From Deinococcus radiopugnans ATCC 19172 (GTDB lineage Bacteria; Deinococcota; Deinococci; Deinococcales; Deinococcaceae): 64,000 nt of DNA. Within the stretch, counting starts at the first letter, position 1; every line of letters begins with the position of its first letter. Positions 52,008-59,318 of the stretch are shown here, piece after piece. The notes below the pieces were generated by a model. The model was not told the origin of the DNA, searched no databases, and worked only from the letters and a program-made list of their open reading frames with translations. The stretch is from contig NZ_VDMO01000005.1 in assembly GCF_006335125.1 (NCBI RefSeq), positions 62,001 through 126,000 on the forward strand, read 5' to 3'. Made by a program: the position numbers and the translations under genes.

Positions 52008-53329
52008 GTGTCTTCTCCTTGCTGCGGGCTGTCTTCGGCCCGCTCAGGCAGGCCCAGCTTCTGGCGCAGGCTGGCTTCCAGGTTGGGATCGTGCGTGATG
52101 CCGCCCGCATTCATGACACCCGCGAGCTGGTTCAGCAGGTTGCGCAGGGCCGCGTCACTCAGGCCGCCGTGCTCCAGCTCAGGCCACAACTCCGGAGGCA
52201 CGCCGTTCAGGCGCATCAGGTTGGCCACGGCGAAGCGGTTGATCACCGACGCAATGCCGCCCAGGATGCCGGTCCCGGCCAGTTCGAACAGATCGGTCAG
52301 GTCTCCGCTCAAGGCCTGCGCGCCCTTGCCTTCGGAGCCCCCCAGCAGCAGGAAGGTGGACAGCAGGCTGGTGGCGATGCGCTGCGAGTAGCGCTTGATG
52401 ATCTTGTCGGTGTCGTGGGCCCGGGTGCCGCCGCTGGTCAGCAGCTTGAAGGAATAGCCGGTGGGCAGGCGGTGGACCTTGCCGTCGTTGTCCGTCACTC
52501 CATATTCCTCAGCCGGGGTCAGGACGTAGGCGCGTTCATCGGCGCGCAACCCTGCCGCCATCTCCTGGACCAGTTGGACAGTGGACTGCTCGGCGGCGCT
52601 GGCTTCTGGACTGAGGTGCTCTACCGGCACGGTGACGTGCGGAATCCCGGCGAGGTCCCGTTCGATGCCTACCGCTTCAAACTCTTCCAGGCGAGTCTGG
52701 AAGCGGTAAGCCCGCCTGGCGTTGACCAGCATGGAGCGCCCTTCTGGATGCCCGCCCGCCTCGGTGGTGCGGAAGTGCAGGGCGCGCTGGATGGGGATGA
52801 ACACTCGCCCGCCAGGGGCACTCTGGTACATGCCCTGAATACCGCCGTCGCCGTCATAAACCCAGGCGCTGAGGGTGCGCTGCGGGCGCAGAGCGAACTT
52901 GCGCCAGCCGATGCGGTTGTCGTTGAAGCGGCTGCGGTACTTCGCGTCTGGCTGCTCGGGGCCGCGCCGCAGTTTGTAGACCACCTCGAAGTAGGCCCAG
53001 CCGTGCACGAGCATGCTCAGGATCTCGGCCATCAGGGACGGCCAGGTGTGGCTCATGTCCGCCCGGCACTCTTCCAGGAACTCCGCCCAGAGTTGCGCCT
53101 CGGTGCTGTCGTCAGCGGGGACGGCGTGCCACTCCACCTGTCGGAACATGGACTCCAGCGCCAGGAACACGCCGCCGACCACGGGATCCTCATCGCGGAT
53201 GCGCTGATAGAGCTGGGCGGCATACAGCCCTTCCTCCGGGAGGAACTCGCGGAACCAGGCGTCCTGACGGTGGCCGCTGACACCGATGATGCCGAGGTCT
53301 GCTTTCTGGGTTTTCTGGGGTTGCGTGAT
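52004..53329 (-). CDS. Portal protein, probably with an AUC start
   Basis: A 441-aa portal of the DUF935-like class: DAWFREFLPEEGLYAAQLYQ near the start, DEDPVVGGVFLALESMFRQV, then HGWAYFEVVYKLRRG and ALHFRTTEAGGHPEGRSMLV. The first ATG/GTG in frame (GTG 53182) would drop about 49 N-terminal residues that clearly belong to the family. GGAGGTGA stands six bases before ATC 53329 and an in-frame TGA closes the frame just upstream, so AUC is the best start. The portal forms the dodecameric DNA gate. Confidence 0.8.
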   Translation of the reverse strand: MTQPQKTQKADLGIIGVSGHRQDAWFREFLPEEGLYAAQLYQRIRDEDPVVGGVFLALESMFRQVEWHAVPADDSTEAQLWAEFLEECRADMSHTWPSLMAEILSMLVHGWAYFEVVYKLRRGPEQPDAKYRSRFNDNRIGWRKFALRPQRTLSAWVYDGDGGIQGMYQSAPGGRVFIPIQRALHFRTTEAGGHPEGRSMLVNARRAYRFQTRLEEFEAVGIERDLAGIPHVTVPVEHLSPEASAAEQSTVQLVQEMAAGLRADERAYVLTPAEEYGVTDNDGKVHRLPTGYSFKLLTSGGTRAHDTDKIIKRYSQRIATSLLSTFLLLGGSEGKGAQALSGDLTDLFELAGTGILGGIASVINRFAVANLMRLNGVPPELWPELEHGGLSDAALRNLLNQLAGVMNAGGITHDPNLEASLRQKLGLPERAEDSPQQGEDT

Positions 53330-53345
53330 GGTCTGTCACCTCCTT

Positions 53346-55165
53346 TTACCTGCGGAACAGGGATTTCTTCTGGCCACCAATCGCCCCGGTGTTGATGGGG
53401 GCGGCCGGGGAACGGACGGGCGTGGCGGCCCGGCGCACCGCTACGAACAGCCGCTCCGGGGCCAGGGTCAGCACCGCGCCGTCCCCGTCGTCGGGCGACT
53501 GCCCTTTCGTGCGCTTCTTGAAGTCGGACTTCTTCTCCAGCTTGCGGACGTCACGGTCTCCCTTCGTGACGTAGCCGTACTTGCGTTCGGTCAGGTCCCG
53601 CTTGAGGAGCAGGGGAGGGTGCTCAATGCGGATGACACTTAGCACCTCATCGGTCAGGGCGTACATCTCGGTCACCAGATCGGCGTACTGGTCCGGATCC
53701 TTGGGCGAGCTGCCAAAGGCCACCTCGTGCACCACGTAGCCGTCGGGGAAGAGGGCCGCCAGTTCCACCAGCTTGCTCAGCCCGTCCACGATGCCGCCGC
53801 CGTAGCCAGCATCGACGCGAACACTCAGACGGGTCACGCCCTGCGCGGCCAGTCGCCGCGCCGCCCGTGCGACAGCTTGCACATAGCGGTCCGTGCGGGT
53901 GATCTCGTCCAGCTCCTGCGCGCCCTGGATGGCCTCCTCGAAGCGCAGCACGCGGCGGGCCAGGGAGTAGATCGTCCCGGCGTCGTCCCCGAAGCGGCTG
54001 CAATCCACGCCGATCTGAGCAGCCCAGATCTCGCGGGGTGGGTCTCCCTCAATCAGCGGCGCCGGGACAATCTCACGGTCCCGGCAGGCGTCAAAACGCC
54101 CGGCACTGATGAAGGTGTCGCCACCGCCACCGCTGGGTGGGATGCCAAGCGCGCCGTACAGAAACCCGCGCTTGGGGGCGAAAACAGTGCCAGCCGGGTG
54201 TACGCCGCCGCCAGCTTTCGGTACGGCCCACGGCACGCTGAAGGTGTGGCGGGCTTCGTCGTGGGCGGGCACCACCTCGCAGCCGAAGGTGCGCTGGTCC
54301 TCGATCCAGGCGTTGAAGGTGTCGCGCCCCGTGCCGCCGGGCACCTCACTGGTGCCGTTCCAGACGTTCGGGAAGTCCAGCAGGCTCAGGCGGAAGGCCA
54401 GGGCCAGCGGGTGCAGCTTCATCTCCTGGAAGGTGGATGAAGAGGTCTTGGGGTTGGCGATCAGCAGCCAGAGCCGCACCGTGTTTCCGGTGAACTGGCG
54501 CTTGACCGCGTCGTACATGAACTCGGGGATGCCCTCGGCTTCCTCGAAGACCCACAGGTGGAAGTCGTTGTGCTGGCCCTGGGCGCGCTCAGTGCCGCTG
54601 CCACCCGCGTCGTTGGTGGTGAAGCCCATCGCGAAGTGGTTGGCGGCCTGCTCGGCGCGCATGTCGCGGGGTAGCAGGCCCGGCATGACGTTGCGCCGCC
54701 GGGCGCGGGCATTGGTGACGTGGGTGCGCACATCCTTCCACAGGGTGTCGCGCACCTGCTGGACGCTGTTGGCGGTGGACTGGACGACGGAGGGCTGGAA
54801 GCAGCGGTAGAACCACGCCATGACGGGCGCTTCCAGCCCATAAGTTTTCCCAGGCCGTGGCCCGCCTCGACGACAAAGATGTACGGCACGTTCTGCTCGC
54901 CGTCCAGTTGCCGGATCACGCTGTCCTGAATCGCCTCCAGCACTTCATACTGGCCGGGCTTGCCATTCACGCCCTTCCAGGGGGTCATGCCCAAGACGCG
55001 CGTGCAGAAGCCGATCAAGTCGCGGCTGTAGCGTTCCGTCCACTTTTCCTGCTCATTGCGGTCCTGCTGCTGCGGCTGCAACTTGCCCATCTCTTGCAGC
55101 CTCTTCCTGGCGATGGCCCGCATCACGTCTCGCCGGGTGGGCTTATAGGCGCTAGAAGTCGTCAT
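53346..55165 (-). CDS. Terminase large subunit, needs a -1 shift in Walker A
   Basis: The first 107 residues (from ATG 55165) run in one frame to YIFVVEAGHGLGK. The second part runs in the -1 frame as TYGLEAPVMAWFYRCF and on to LFRR, 606 aa in all. Joined, they give the Walker A motif GHGLGKT. Later come LWVFEEAEGIPE (Walker B with catalytic Glu), and the nuclease domain with IGVDCSRFGDD near 350 and RVDAGYGGGIVDGL. The ATPase pumps DNA into the head. The junction heptamer GGGAAAA equals that of the tail chaperone. Either it is programmed shifting or a single-base loss. Confidence 0.82.
54845..54851 (-). promoter_or_regulatory. Heptamer G GGA AAA at the terminase frame junction
   Basis: Zero frame CTG-GGA-AAA-CTT; -1 frame GGG-AAA-ACT-TAT. 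The 16-base context GGGAAAACT(T/G)ATGG(G/C)C is shared with the chaperone site at 44314. One added G or A would also restore a single frame. Confidence 0.6.
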
Positions 55166-55706
55166 CTTCGTTCTCGTCGGGGGGCAGCATCCCGGCCAGT
55201 TGCCACAGCTCGGCCTCGCTGTGCTTATCCAGGTCATCGGGAGAGCGGATCCGCCCGATCTTGATGCTGACCTCCTCCATGCCCAGCGCCTTGCGCTCCA
55301 GCTCCGCGCCGATCTTGGCGTAGCGGGCGATGTCCACCGGTTCCAGCAGCTCAGGCTTCTGGTGCGAGAGGCCGCGCACGGCCAGGTGGATGAAGGACTT
55401 GCCCAGCCGGGCCTGGCGCACGCGGACCTCGGTCTTCATGTCGAGGTCAAGCTGCCGGAGCCTGCCGTCTACCTGCCGAACGAATTCGGCCTTCAGGTCT
55501 ACCCAGTCTTCGGCGCTGGAACGTTTCTCGATGGCCCGTTTGGTGGGGTAGCCGTCGCGTGCGGCAAGAGCGGTAAACGTCACCGATTCGTCGCCCCGGA
55601 TGTACTCGCGGCGGATAGCGTTCCAGTCATACTTGGGACGCCTGTCGCCCTGGGGCTTCGCCCCGCTGCTGCTGGTCTTTTTCTTCTGCTTGGCGGGGCT
55701 GGGCAT
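55152..55706 (-). CDS. Terminase small subunit, 184 aa
   Basis: Lys-rich start (MPSPAKQKKKTSSSG), then a helix-turn-helix-like DWNAIRREYIRGDESVTFTA/LAARDGYPTKRAIEKRSSAE and a helical oligomerisation region, ending in an acidic tail DENEDDDF. This matches phage TerS proteins that recognise pac/cos DNA. It overlaps the large-subunit start by 14 bases. Confidence 0.82.
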   Translation of the reverse strand: MPSPAKQKKKTSSSGAKPQGDRRPKYDWNAIRREYIRGDESVTFTALAARDGYPTKRAIEKRSSAEDWVDLKAEFVRQVDGRLRQLDLDMKTEVRVRQARLGKSFIHLAVRGLSHQKPELLEPVDIARYAKIGAELERKALGMEEVSIKIGRIRSPDDLDKHSEAELWQLAGMLPPDENEDDDF

Positions 55707-55738
55707 GGATGGTCACCTCCTTCCAGGTGCATGTGAGT

Positions 55739-56002
55739 TCAGGCGGGAATCGTCACCAGATGCCCCACATGGATGTGATCGTTGCCGCCGTCCTTCTCGG
55801 TCACCCACTCCGGCACGCTGATCTCCCAGCGCTGGAAGTCCCGGCTGAAGTCGGGCACCTCGGTCAGCCGCAGCGGCATGCCTGCGCCCGCGTCAAGCTG
55901 CAGACGTACCGTGGCGATCATGCCGATCTCGGCGAGGCCGCTGAAGAGCTGGGCAACGGTGGTGTCGATGATTCGGGGGGTGGCAGCAGGCGTTCCGTTC
56001 AT
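55739..56002 (-). CDS. Small phage protein, 87 aa
   Basis: MNGTPAATPRIIDTTVAQLF and on; one short domain, no motif recognised. Located between the methyltransferase and small terminase; the intervening genes are all on this strand and closely spaced, so it is co-transcribed. Confidence 0.5.
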   Translation of the reverse strand: MNGTPAATPRIIDTTVAQLFSGLAEIGMIATVRLQLDAGAGMPLRLTEVPDFSRDFQRWEISVPEWVTEKDGGNDHIHVGHLVTIPA

Positions 56003-56020
56003 GCGTCCACAATCGCTCTG

Positions 56021-57229
56021 TTAGGCCCGCTGAAGGTGTTCGGGGCGTGTGCAGGACAGGCCCCGGCGCTCGGCCCGTTCCAGGACCGCGGACACGTAAC
56101 GCGGCTCGATCTCAGTGGCGTAGCAGGTGCTGCCGTGCTGCTCGGCGGCCAGCAGGGTCATGCCGCTGCCCAGGCAGAAATCCAGCACGTTCATGCCGGG
56201 TTCGGCGAGCAGCTCCAGCACCCACACCCCAAGGGCAATCGGCTTCTGCGTCGGGTGGATCCGGCGCTCGTCGGTCTCGCTGGCCCGCGCGCCGCCGCTC
56301 CACAGGTGGCGGAACATGCGGGCGGCTCGGTGCTGGTTGGTCCAGGCCAGCTCGACGTCGGCGAAACTCATGCCGTCGTTCTGCTTGTCCCAGACCAGCC
56401 AGCCCATGCTGGGCGGAAGCAGATCGGCGTAGTAGTTGCCGCCCCACCAGATCTGCACGGCTTTCGGGTAACGCGTGACCGCCAAACGGTAAGCGCGGGC
56501 CGCGACGTCGGTGCTGTCGTCGCCCTGCACGGGCAGGTAGCCGTCGCTGCTGCCGATCATCCCCTTGCCGTCCACGATCTTGATGCCGTAGGGCGGGTCG
56601 CAATGGACCAGATCGATGGTGACCCAGCCGATCAAATGGTCCAGAGTGGCTGGATCGGTGCCGTCTGCGCAAAGGATGCGGTGGTGTTGGCCAGGGCGAG
56701 TCGCGCTCTCGATCAGCCACAAGTCCCCCGGCTGGACGTTCCACTTCGCCTGCGCGGCTTCGAGTTCGGCCAGGCGGGCGGGGGTGTCCTCGCCGTCGTT
56801 CTCGGCGGGGGCGTCGTCAGCCAGGTCCGCCAGGAGCGTGTCCAGATCGTCGGCATCGTAACCAGTCCCGATCAGGCCTGCTGGATCGTCTGCGGCCAGT
56901 TCTTGGAGCAGCTGGGCGAGGGCTTCTTCGTCGCGTGTCGCCAGCTCGGCGGTTCTGTTGTCCGCGAGGAGGATCTTCAGGGCGCGGGTGTCGTCCACGT
57001 TTACCCAGATCACCGGCACCTGCTGCGCGCCGGACTGGACGGCGGCCCGGTAGCGGTGGTGGCCGACCAGGATGTGTCCAGTGCTGCGCTGGGCGATCAC
57101 CGCGCCATAGAAGCCGTTTTCCTCGATGCTGGCCTGAATGGCCTCGACATTACCGGTGTTCGGATTGCGCGGATGGGGCCGGAGATCGGCGACGGCGACG
57201 AGCTCCTGGGCGTGATTAATAATCTGCAT
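56021..57229 (-). CDS. ParB-domain DNA methyltransferase, 402 aa
   Basis: Residues 1-110 are a ParB/Srx nuclease-like domain (LRPHPRNPNTGNVEAIQASI, GHILVGHHRYRAAVQSG). From about 150 follows an N6/N4 DNA methylase: DLVHCDPPYGIKI (motif IV, DPPY) and, near the end, NVLDFCLGSGMTLLAAEQHG (motif I, SAM binding), a beta-class order. The fusion is common in phages and may protect phage DNA or mark packaging sites. AGGAGG supports ATG 57229. It is the first gene of the minus-strand late block. Confidence 0.9.
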   Translation of the reverse strand: MQIINHAQELVAVADLRPHPRNPNTGNVEAIQASIEENGFYGAVIAQRSTGHILVGHHRYRAAVQSGAQQVPVIWVNVDDTRALKILLADNRTAELATRDEEALAQLLQELAADDPAGLIGTGYDADDLDTLLADLADDAPAENDGEDTPARLAELEAAQAKWNVQPGDLWLIESATRPGQHHRILCADGTDPATLDHLIGWVTIDLVHCDPPYGIKIVDGKGMIGSSDGYLPVQGDDSTDVAARAYRLAVTRYPKAVQIWWGGNYYADLLPPSMGWLVWDKQNDGMSFADVELAWTNQHRAARMFRHLWSGGARASETDERRIHPTQKPIALGVWVLELLAEPGMNVLDFCLGSGMTLLAAEQHGSTCYATEIEPRYVSAVLERAERRGLSCTRPEHLQRA

Positions 57230-57246
57230 GGTCCTCCATTTCCGCT

Positions 57247-57262
57247 GTCTACCGTGGTAGAC
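57247..57262 (-). promoter_or_regulatory. Palindrome upstream of late block
   Basis: GTCTACC-GT-GGTAGAC, 7-bp perfect arms, 18 bases before the first late gene start. Placement suggests an operator or RNA hairpin for late-gene control; no partner protein is known. Confidence 0.45.
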
Positions 57263-57279
57263 GTGCAGTGACTTATTCC

Positions 57280-57362
57280 TGGTGGCAACGGCGGGACTCG
57301 AACCCGCGCACTGGTCAGCGTCAGACCTGTATCCAACCCGTCGTGCTCTCCGGGCCGTTGCC
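57280..57362 (-). tRNA. tRNA/tmRNA-like element, non-canonical
   Basis: 83 nt with acceptor GGCAACG/CGTTGCC, a perfect T-arm GCGGG-TTCGAGT-CCCGC and an encoded CCA. The middle is not canonical: D-like arm CCCG/CGGG with a 10-base loop lacking GG, a 7-base linker, and a GGTC/GACC arm with loop TGACGCT and no U33. The 5' part CCCGGAGAGCACGACGGG resembles the D-region of tmRNA (CGACGGG). It may be a shortened tmRNA-like domain, a decayed tRNA, or a new class. Confidence 0.5.
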
Positions 57363-57742
57363 GTATCCAGCTTCGCCCTCACCGTCGCGCTCGCTCCTGC
57401 TGATCGGAGCGGCGTCTAGCAGCCTGCCCGCACCCATGGGGCGAGGGACTGACAGCAGCCGGTTACAGCGTCGCGCGTGCCAACTGCTCAGGGCCACGCT
57501 TCCTGCAACTCGCAGGCATGAGGTGACCGTCTCTCCGGTCATGTCACGACAAACCTGTTGTTGGCCTGCAAGGGTGACGGCAGGAGGCCGCCACCGGATT
57601 TCGGCAGCAATGGGCGGGCCACCTTCTGGGTCAGGGAAAGGCACGCCCCACCTCCGGTTACTCGGAACGCGGCGTAGTGGGGATGGCGGTCTGGGGTGAG
57701 TACACGGTGAGCCTGGGCGGTCCCCGTTGCTAAGCTGGCGCA
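57363..57742. other. 380-bp gap without a credible gene
   Basis: Several short hairpins are visible (for example TGACCG/CGGTCA and CCTGC/GCAGG between about 57505 and 57540), but no ORF with coding character. It may hold the promoter and leader of the tRNA-like element and late block on one side and of the small paralogues on the other. Confidence 0.4.
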
Positions 57743-58090
57743 ATGAGCCGGCATTCGGTGCAGAAGTTCGTTCGGTTAGGCCATGACATCGAAATCATCA
57801 AGGACTGCCGGACCCTTCCAGGCCAGCTCCACCCGGAGGGCTGGCCCACCTTCGAAGTGCGTTACGGCCTGATCTTCGATGGCCAGCTGACCAACTGGAG
57901 TGACGTCGTGCGGGCCGCGGACGACGAGCGCACCGCCCTCAGAATGGCGGACCTGGGCCGACGCCGGGCGCTTCGACTGGGGCCGAGAGCCGCAGGCACG
58001 GGCTGTTCAGGCACGCCTTGTGGCGATCCGGCGGCCCCGACCGGGGGCGAGAACGGCACTGAGTCGTCTGATCAACCGGCGGCAGGGTAG
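57743..58090 (+). CDS. Small paralogue 1, 115 aa (C-terminus divergent)
   Basis: Residues 5-70 (FVRLGHDIEIIKDCRTLPGQ, FEVRYGLIFDGQLTNWSDVV) match the next gene closely. After about residue 75 the likeness stops and the sequence becomes Gly/Pro-rich, so a frameshift near 57960 is possible. Function unknown. Confidence 0.55.
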   Translation: MSRHSVQKFVRLGHDIEIIKDCRTLPGQLHPEGWPTFEVRYGLIFDGQLTNWSDVVRAADDERTALRMADLGRRRALRLGPRAAGTGCSGTPCGDPAAPTGGENGTESSDQPAAG

Positions 58091-58125
58091 GGGGCAGAGA
58101 AGACGCCAATGGGTACACTGGCGGC

Positions 58126-58404
58126 ATGGTCAAAACGCCGATCCGACGGTTCTCATACCTGGATCACGACATCGAGATCATCCGGGACCGGACCAACCTC
58201 CCCGCCGCCTCGCAGCTCGAGCCGCGGGTCGGCATCCAGGTGCGCTACGGCCTGAAGTTCGACGGCCAGCTCACCGACTGGAGCGCCTTCGTCGAGGCCA
58301 CCGAGGACGAGGCGTCCGCGCAGGCCATGATTGAGCTGGCCCTGCGGCGGGCCCAGGCCCTGAGCAACAAGAAGGGGTTCTCCGGCGTCTCGCCTGCGGC
58401 CTGA
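58126..58404 (+). CDS. Small paralogue 2, 92 aa
   Basis: MVKTPIRRFSYLDHDIEIIR, VRYGLKFDGQLTDWSAFVEA and a helical end (AMIELALRRAQALSNKKG). Tandem copy of the gene before it. A small alpha/beta protein on the plus strand opposite the phage operons, perhaps a regulator or anti-defence protein; no family known. Confidence 0.65.
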   Translation: MVKTPIRRFSYLDHDIEIIRDRTNLPAASQLEPRVGIQVRYGLKFDGQLTDWSAFVEATEDEASAQAMIELALRRAQALSNKKGFSGVSPAA

Positions 58405-58412
58405 AGCGTCCG

Positions 58413-58622
58413 TTATGGGCGCCCCCGCCGGATCACGGGCGGTAGCTCTCCCCAGGCCGGGCAGCCGCCGAAGCACTCGCGGGTCAGGCCCAGCTCGTGC
58501 AGGTAGAACGGTTCGCGCACTTTTGGACGGGGCAAGGGTGGCCGTGGGTCAGGCCGGGCCAGATGCGCCTGGATCTGCTGGCGTCGGCGGTGACGTTTCG
58601 AAGCCTTTTTGCTGATGCCCAC
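58413..58622 (-). CDS. Small basic protein, 69 aa
   Basis: GISKKASKRHRRRQQIQAHL and on, strongly basic N-terminus, then FYLHELGLTRECFGGCPAWG with two Cys. It follows structured element B. The GTG start is close to the GGAGG site, so the exact start is unsure. Could bind nucleic acid. Confidence 0.45.
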   Translation of the reverse strand: MGISKKASKRHRRRQQIQAHLARPDPRPPLPRPKVREPFYLHELGLTRECFGGCPAWGELPPVIRRGRP

Positions 58623-58632
58623 CACCTCCTGA

Positions 58633-58705
58633 CACGAAAAAGCCCCACGCGGCGGTGGGGCGGCCCTCCCCGCCTTCACCCGGGCGGGATGTGTTGTCGG
58701 GTAAG
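58633..58705 (-). ncRNA. Structured RNA element, copy B
   Basis: CTTACCC, hairpin CCCGCC-CGGGTGAA-GGCGGG, then GCCCCAC/GTGGGGC hairpin and TTTTTCGTG. Identical loop to copy A with a covarying stem. Confidence 0.72.
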
Positions 58706-58753
58706 GCGAATCTAGCCCACATCACGTCATGGGGGCGTGACGTTCGTCCCAGC

Positions 58754-58823
58754 CACGAAAAAGCCCCACACAGTGGTGGGGTGAAACTCCCGCCTCACAT
58801 CGGCAGGGCCTGCTGGTGGATAG
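58754..58823 (-). ncRNA. Structured RNA element, copy C
   Basis: CTATCC, hairpin CCTGCC-GATGTGA-GGCGGG with one T-G wobble, then a CCCCAC/GTGGGG hairpin and TTTTTCGTG. The most divergent copy; lies 49 bases before copy B, in the gap 58623-58978 that has no gene. Confidence 0.68.
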
Positions 58824-58978
58824 AGCGTAATCCGCCAAATGTCACACGGCTATGACGGTTCCTCACAAACATTGACCATAGAAAACCGCCCCGGAGGGCG
58901 ACTGGTGGGGCGATCTCGACACTCTGAGAGCCAGGATAAAGATAATTAAGCGAATTAATGGGGTGTTTTGTCAAGCCC

Positions 58979-59302
58979 TCAGTACCGGTAGCGACGGCCA
59001 CGGCGGCGCGGGGATCGTTTTGGCTTACTGAAAAGCAGTCCCAGGACAACCACAATGGCGGTCAATCCCTGCCAAAGATTAATGTCGTGCGTGAAGTAAA
59101 TGCTCATAGCGACGACTGCAATTGGTATGGCAAAAGCAGCCAACACGAGGGGTGAAACCTTCTGGTTAAAGCGACCCGTCCATGCGAGACGAAGCAGTAA
59201 GACTGCAAATGCAGCGACGAACAGTGAAGCCAGTAGCCAAAGCGCCGAATAGATGTAAGGCTGATATTGAGTTGCTAGCGTGTTGAGAAAAAGATCAGGC
59301 AT
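58979..59302 (-). CDS. Small membrane protein, 107 aa
   Basis: Three hydrophobic helices (IYSALWLLASLFVAAFAVLL, VLAAFAIPIAVVAMSIYF, LTAIVVVLGLLF) and an Arg-rich tail SPRRRGRRYRY. GC is lower than in neighbours. Function unknown; an early-region cargo gene is likely. Confidence 0.6.
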   Translation of the reverse strand: MPDLFLNTLATQYQPYIYSALWLLASLFVAAFAVLLLRLAWTGRFNQKVSPLVLAAFAIPIAVVAMSIYFTHDINLWQGLTAIVVVLGLLFSKPKRSPRRRGRRYRY

Positions 59303-59318
59303 AAAAGGATTATAGATT

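Noticed and set aside
57321..57743. 140-aa minus ORF overlapping the tRNA-like element
   Set aside because: It reads through structured DNA and has no coding signal.
57539..57754. Minus ORF ending LQANNRFVVT, considered as a tmRNA tag
   Set aside because: No tmRNA 5' end with the D-region motif lies upstream; the acceptor partner GGCAACG is at 57356-57362, downstream of this ORF.
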